Shown here piece by piece: positions 13,365 through 15,785 of a DNA stretch of 15,785 nt. Origin of the DNA: DASXAQ01 sp036406615 (GTDB taxonomy: Bacteria; Actinomycetota; UBA4738); the NCBI GenBank assembly GCA_036406615.1, contig DASXAQ010000105.1:1-15785 (forward strand), in the 5' to 3' direction. The first letter of the stretch is position 1; each line of letters opens with the position of its first letter. Below the pieces are notes generated by a model that was not told the origin of the DNA, searched no databases, and saw only the letters and a program-made list of their open reading frames with translations. The position numbers and the translations under genes were made by a program.

Positions 13365-13438
13365 TGGGCGTGGTAGGACTCGAACCTACGACCTCATCCT
13401 TATCAGGGATGCGCTCTAACCGCCTGAGCTACACGCCC
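13365..13438 (-). tRNA. tRNA-Ile (anticodon GAT)
   Basis: The reverse complement gives a full 74-nt cloverleaf. The acceptor stem is GGGCGTG/CACGCCC, the discriminator is A, and the D arm is GCTC/GAGC. The anticodon stem is CATCC/GGATG with the loop CTGATAA (anticodon GAT), and the T loop is TTCGAGT. CCA is not encoded. It lies just past the DUF3566 gene, the standard position for this tRNA downstream of gyrA in actinomycetes. Confidence 0.97.
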
Positions 13439-13477
13439 GTCGGCGCCCCGACGAGGGCGGTATCCCGGGCGTCGGCA

Positions 13478-13507
13478 AGCCTACCCGCGGCTTTCTCGGG
13501 GTGTCAA
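13478..13507 (-). promoter_or_regulatory. Strong promoter of tRNA-Ile
   Basis: On the minus strand a perfect TTGACA (13507 to 13502), an 18-base spacer and TAGGCT (13483 to 13478) form the best promoter in the window. Initiation near 13471 gives a tRNA leader of about 33 bases. It probably also drives the 58-residue protein gene that follows the tRNA. Confidence 0.75.
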
Positions 13508-13559
13508 CGCGCAGGTCAGAGGGGATGTGCGAAGCAAGCCGGCAGCGCGCGGGGACCGG

Positions 13560-14186
13560 TTATGGACGTTCTGCGATGGTGATCCGCACGCCGCCCACGA
13601 CGTCGGCCACCAGGTTGTACAGCAGCGCGAGCAGCGTCGTCACCAACGACCAGATGACGACGCCCGCCAGCCCGACCACGAGGGCCCGCGCGAAGATCCA
13701 CCCGCCGTTGATCCGGAACCCTCCGCGAGCCGAGCCCAAGCCCAGGTTCGACAGGAAGTGCGAGGCCGAATTCAACACCCCGATGAGCCCCAGCACCCAG
13801 TACACGATCGACAGGGCGCAGAGCACGACGAGCATGAGGCACAGGTAGAACAGCAGGGACACCCGCAGCACCGACAACGGGGACAGCCGTCGAACGACCA
13901 CGCGCGCCTCCCGCGTGCCGGGCGATGGCGCGGGCGGAGTCGTGACGACGACGGGCGACCTCCAGTCCTTCCCCGGCTCCTTCGCCGACCCGTCCGGCTC
14001 GGTGGACCCGAAAGGCGGCGTCGGTTCGTCAAATGTCGGCGCCGGTCCGGCAACCGTCGGCGCCGGTCCGGCGACGGGGTCGGCGAACGGGTTGGGGGGT
14101 TCGTCGTCGGGGACGCCCTGCAGCGCATCCTGATCCGCGAGGGCCTGATCCGTTTCGTCGCTGCCCGGATTCGGGGCACGCTTCAC
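13560..14186 (-). CDS. DUF3566 membrane protein (gyrA-associated)
   Basis: A 208-residue protein. A disordered, Pro/Asp-rich cytosolic N-terminus (1-95) includes a duplicated VAGPAPT. The conserved DUF3566 domain follows: RVVVRRLSPLSVLRVSLLFYLCL, a first membrane segment (about 107-137), a linker with NSASHFLSNLGLG, a second membrane segment (about 166-192) ending ALLYNLVADVVGGVRITI. The family sits directly downstream of gyrA in actinomycetes (Rv0007 in Mycobacterium tuberculosis is the equivalent), and its biochemical role is not established. Here a plus-strand MFS gene has come between it and gyrA. The start is GTG at 14186 with only a weak GGAT-type sequence upstream. The tRNA-Ile gene follows on the same strand. 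Confidence 0.88.
   Translation of the reverse strand: MKRAPNPGSDETDQALADQDALQGVPDDEPPNPFADPVAGPAPTVAGPAPTFDEPTPPFGSTEPDGSAKEPGKDWRSPVVVTTPPAPSPGTREARVVVRRLSPLSVLRVSLLFYLCLMLVVLCALSIVYWVLGLIGVLNSASHFLSNLGLGSARGGFRINGGWIFARALVVGLAGVVIWSLVTTLLALLYNLVADVVGGVRITIAERP
14035..14076 (-). repeat. Two tandem 21-bp repeats in the DUF3566 gene
   Basis: Units 14035-14055 and 14056-14076 differ by two bases and encode two copies of VAGPAPT in the disordered N-terminal region. They are in frame and probably neutral length variation. Confidence 0.8.
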
Positions 14187-14278
14187 AGTCGCTCATCCAA
14201 GGTGATGTCCCACTCCGATCCCCGCCCGGTGGTCACGTGGAATACTCCTTTGTACGCGCCGGCCGCCGCCATCTCAAG

Positions 14279-14288
14279 CACGGCCGTG
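14279..14288. promoter_or_regulatory. Small palindrome upstream of the MFS gene
   Basis: CACGGCCGTG is a perfect 10-bp palindrome placed between the expected -35 and -10 regions of the MFS promoter, a position suited to a repressor operator. It is short and GC-rich, so chance is a real alternative. Confidence 0.2.
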
Positions 14289-14297
14289 TGCTTTCAG

Positions 14298-14303
14298 TAT
14301 GGT
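14298..14303 (+). promoter_or_regulatory. -10 box implying a leaderless MFS transcript
   Basis: TATGGT matches TANNNT and stands exactly 7 bases before GTG at 14311, in frame with the transporter. The ATG at 14299 lies inside this box and would not be transcribed, so GTG at 14311 is the preferred start. There is no Shine-Dalgarno and no clear -35. Confidence 0.5.
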
Positions 14304-14310
14304 GATCGTC

Positions 14311-15567
14311 GTGCCAGGCGACACCCGCGACCCCGGGCGCGCCGCCCCGCCGGCCGCCTCCCGACGGACGACGCGCGATCTCCGAATCATGTTCGCCATC
14401 CAGGCCCTCCGGGCGTTCATCTACGGGTTCGGCAGCATCCTGATCGGGTCGTCGCTCGCGGCGGCCGGCCTGTCCCCGGCCCGCTTCGGGCAACTGCTCT
14501 TCGCGCTGCTGGCCGGCTTCGCGATCGTATCGATCCTGATCGGGACCCTCGGCGACCGGATCGGCCGCCGGCGCGCGTACGGGTTGCTCTTCCTGGTCAT
14601 GGCGGTGGCCGGAACCACCTTCGCCCTCACCACCTGGATGCCGGCCCTGGTGCTGGCGGCGCTCACCGGCACGATCTCGGTCGAAGCCAACGAATCCGGT
14701 CCCATCACCTCCCTCGAGCAGGCCATGATCCCGCACACGGCCGCCACCGCGGCCCTGCGCAACCGCGCGTTCGCCCGATACAACGCCGTCGCCTACCTGG
14801 CCGGTTCGCTCGGCGCGCTGGCGGCGGGCGGGCCCGACCTGTTCCGCCGGTGGTTCGGGGCGCTCCCGGCCAACCAGCGGTTCCTCCTGATCTTCCCCAT
14901 CGTGGCGCTGGCATGCTCGTGGCTCACCACGTTGTTGTCCGACGAGGTCGAATCCGGGGAGGAACTGTCGGCGACGAAGCGCTTCCCCCTGATCACGTCC
15001 AGGGGGATCGTCGCCCGCCTCGGCGCGCTGTTCGCGGTCGACTCGTTCGGCGGCGGGTTCGTCACGCAGACGTTCCTCGCGTACTGGTTCGGGAGGAAGT
15101 TCGGGGCGACCACGGAGATGCTCGGCCTGGTGTTCTTCGGTGCGGGACTCCTGCAGGCCGGGTCCTCGCTCGCCGCGGGCTGGCTCGCCAACCGCATCGG
15201 CCTGCTCAACACGATGGTCTTCACGCACCTGCCGTCGAACATCCTGCTGATCGCCGTGCCGTTCGCCGGTTCGCTCGGGCTGGCCATCGCGCTGCTGCTC
15301 GCTCGCTTCGCGATCAGCCAGATGGACGTCCCCGCCCGTCAGGCGTACGTCGTCGCGCTGGTGCCGTCGTCGGAACGCACGGCCGCAGCGTCGTACACGA
15401 ACACCGCCCGCTACGTCGTGCGGCCGCTCGGCCCGCTGATCGGCGGCGCCATCATGCAGTCGATCGGGCTGGCCGCGCCGTTCGTCGCGGCGGGCGGGTT
15501 GAAGATCGTGGACGACCTGTCGCTGCTGGCGACGTTTCGAAAGGTCAAGGTCCAGGATCAGGACTAG
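14311..15567 (+). CDS. MFS transporter
   Basis: A 418-residue membrane protein of the major facilitator superfamily. After a basic N-tail of about 25 residues come roughly 12 hydrophobic segments in two halves. The loop between segments 2 and 3 carries the family's motif A, GDRIGRRRAYG (81-91). The matching loop in the second half, AAGWLANRIGLLNTMV, is a weaker copy. Transport is likely driven by the proton gradient; the substrate is unknown, with drug/metabolite efflux the usual role for such proteins. GTG at 14311 is chosen over ATG at 14299 because a -10 box covers the latter. It is divergent from DUF3566 and convergent with gyrA, which places it as an insertion into a normally uninterrupted gene pair. 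Confidence 0.88.
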   Translation: MPGDTRDPGRAAPPAASRRTTRDLRIMFAIQALRAFIYGFGSILIGSSLAAAGLSPARFGQLLFALLAGFAIVSILIGTLGDRIGRRRAYGLLFLVMAVAGTTFALTTWMPALVLAALTGTISVEANESGPITSLEQAMIPHTAATAALRNRAFARYNAVAYLAGSLGALAAGGPDLFRRWFGALPANQRFLLIFPIVALACSWLTTLLSDEVESGEELSATKRFPLITSRGIVARLGALFAVDSFGGGFVTQTFLAYWFGRKFGATTEMLGLVFFGAGLLQAGSSLAAGWLANRIGLLNTMVFTHLPSNILLIAVPFAGSLGLAIALLLARFAISQMDVPARQAYVVALVPSSERTAAASYTNTARYVVRPLGPLIGGAIMQSIGLAAPFVAAGGLKIVDDLSLLATFRKVKVQDQD

Positions 15568-15606
15568 CGTCGAGCGTCTGCCCGCGAGCGCCGGTGAACC
15601 CTGCGC

Positions 15607-15785
15607 CTACTCGGCCTCATCCTCGGACTGCGTAACGACCGGGGCCACCGCGGCGACCGAGCGGCCGCGCTCCAGGCGCATGACGCGGACGCCCTGGGTG
15701 GCCCGGCCGGCCTTGCGGACCTGCGTGGCCGGCACTCGGATCACCACGCCGTCGTTGGCGATCACCAGAATGTCCTGGTCCTTCG
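15607..15785 (-). CDS. gyrA: DNA gyrase subunit A, C-terminal end (partial)
   Basis: The last 58 codons of a gene that continues beyond the right edge. The translation DQDILVIANDGVVIRVP…GRATQGVRVMRLERG…VAAVAPV is the final blade of the GyrA C-terminal beta-propeller: the 'D.LLI…G..IR…GR.TQGV.lmrL..G' repeat is diagnostic. It is followed by a short acidic tail (TQSEDEAE). This domain wraps DNA so that gyrase introduces negative supercoils. ParC C-terminal domains share the repeat, but the next gene leftward in the same direction is DUF3566 followed by tRNA-Ile, which supports gyrA. The stop is TAG. It converges with the MFS gene with 39 bases between them, in which no terminator hairpin was seen. 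Confidence 0.9.
   Translation of the reverse strand, partial: KDQDILVIANDGVVIRVPATQVRKAGRATQGVRVMRLERGRSVAAVAPVVTQSEDEAE

Noticed and set aside
191..13440. Genomic island borders at the two tRNA genes
   Set aside because: No integrase, no duplicated tRNA 3' end and no visible composition change were found; only the unusual spacing is reported.

Overview
The window reads as chromosome of a high-GC bacterium, most likely an actinomycete-type organism (Actinomycetota or a close, poorly sampled relative). Three things point there: the codon and base composition; the block gyrA – DUF3566 membrane protein – tRNA-Ile(GAT), which in actinomycetes sits beside oriC and is normally followed by tRNA-Ala; and several genes whose -10 box lies about 7-8 bases before the start codon, the layout of leaderless mRNAs common in that phylum. 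No insertion sequence, phage gene, integrase or CRISPR array was seen.

Layout, left to right. Positions 119-190 are tRNA-Ala(TGC) on the minus strand. Then come minus-strand genes for a free-standing acyl carrier protein (298-552), an SRPBCC/polyketide-cyclase-like protein (560-1111) and a single-cysteine, papain/C39-like protein (1205-1885). Divergent from these is a plus-strand cluster: a PsbP-like lipoprotein (1933-2604), a membrane AAA+ zinc protease related to FtsH (2606-5095) and a histidine-phosphatase-family enzyme (5121-5729). Convergent to it is a YraQ/ArsP-type permease with a 19-histidine tail (5739-7070). Upstream of that on the minus strand are an ABC exporter permease (7117-7911), its ATPase (7940-8878) and a LolA/RseB-like envelope protein (8875-10053), forming one operon. 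Next is a tightly overlapped pair, an enolase-superfamily MenC/N-acylamino acid racemase (10108-11223) and a COG3375-type GNAT acetyltransferase (11220-12071).

The 379-base stretch 12072-12450 holds no conventional gene. It does hold a candidate small transcript with a promoter-like sequence, a 19-base Shine-Dalgarno region almost perfectly complementary to the whole 16S rRNA 3' tail, a 13-codon ORF starting with TTG and ending in Cys, and a 13-bp GC-rich hairpin at the end. This is the most unusual item in the window.

Beyond it are a degenerate GGDEF-fold protein (12451-13083), a 58-residue membrane protein (13164-13340), tRNA-Ile (13365-13438) with a strong promoter, a DUF3566 membrane protein (13560-14186), a plus-strand MFS transporter (14311-15567) and the 3' end of gyrA (15607-15785, minus). 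About 13.2 kb of accessory genes therefore separates tRNA-Ile from tRNA-Ala, which are usually neighbours. Many of those genes concern the cell envelope: lipoprotein plus membrane protease, LolA plus ABC exporter, and two permeases.
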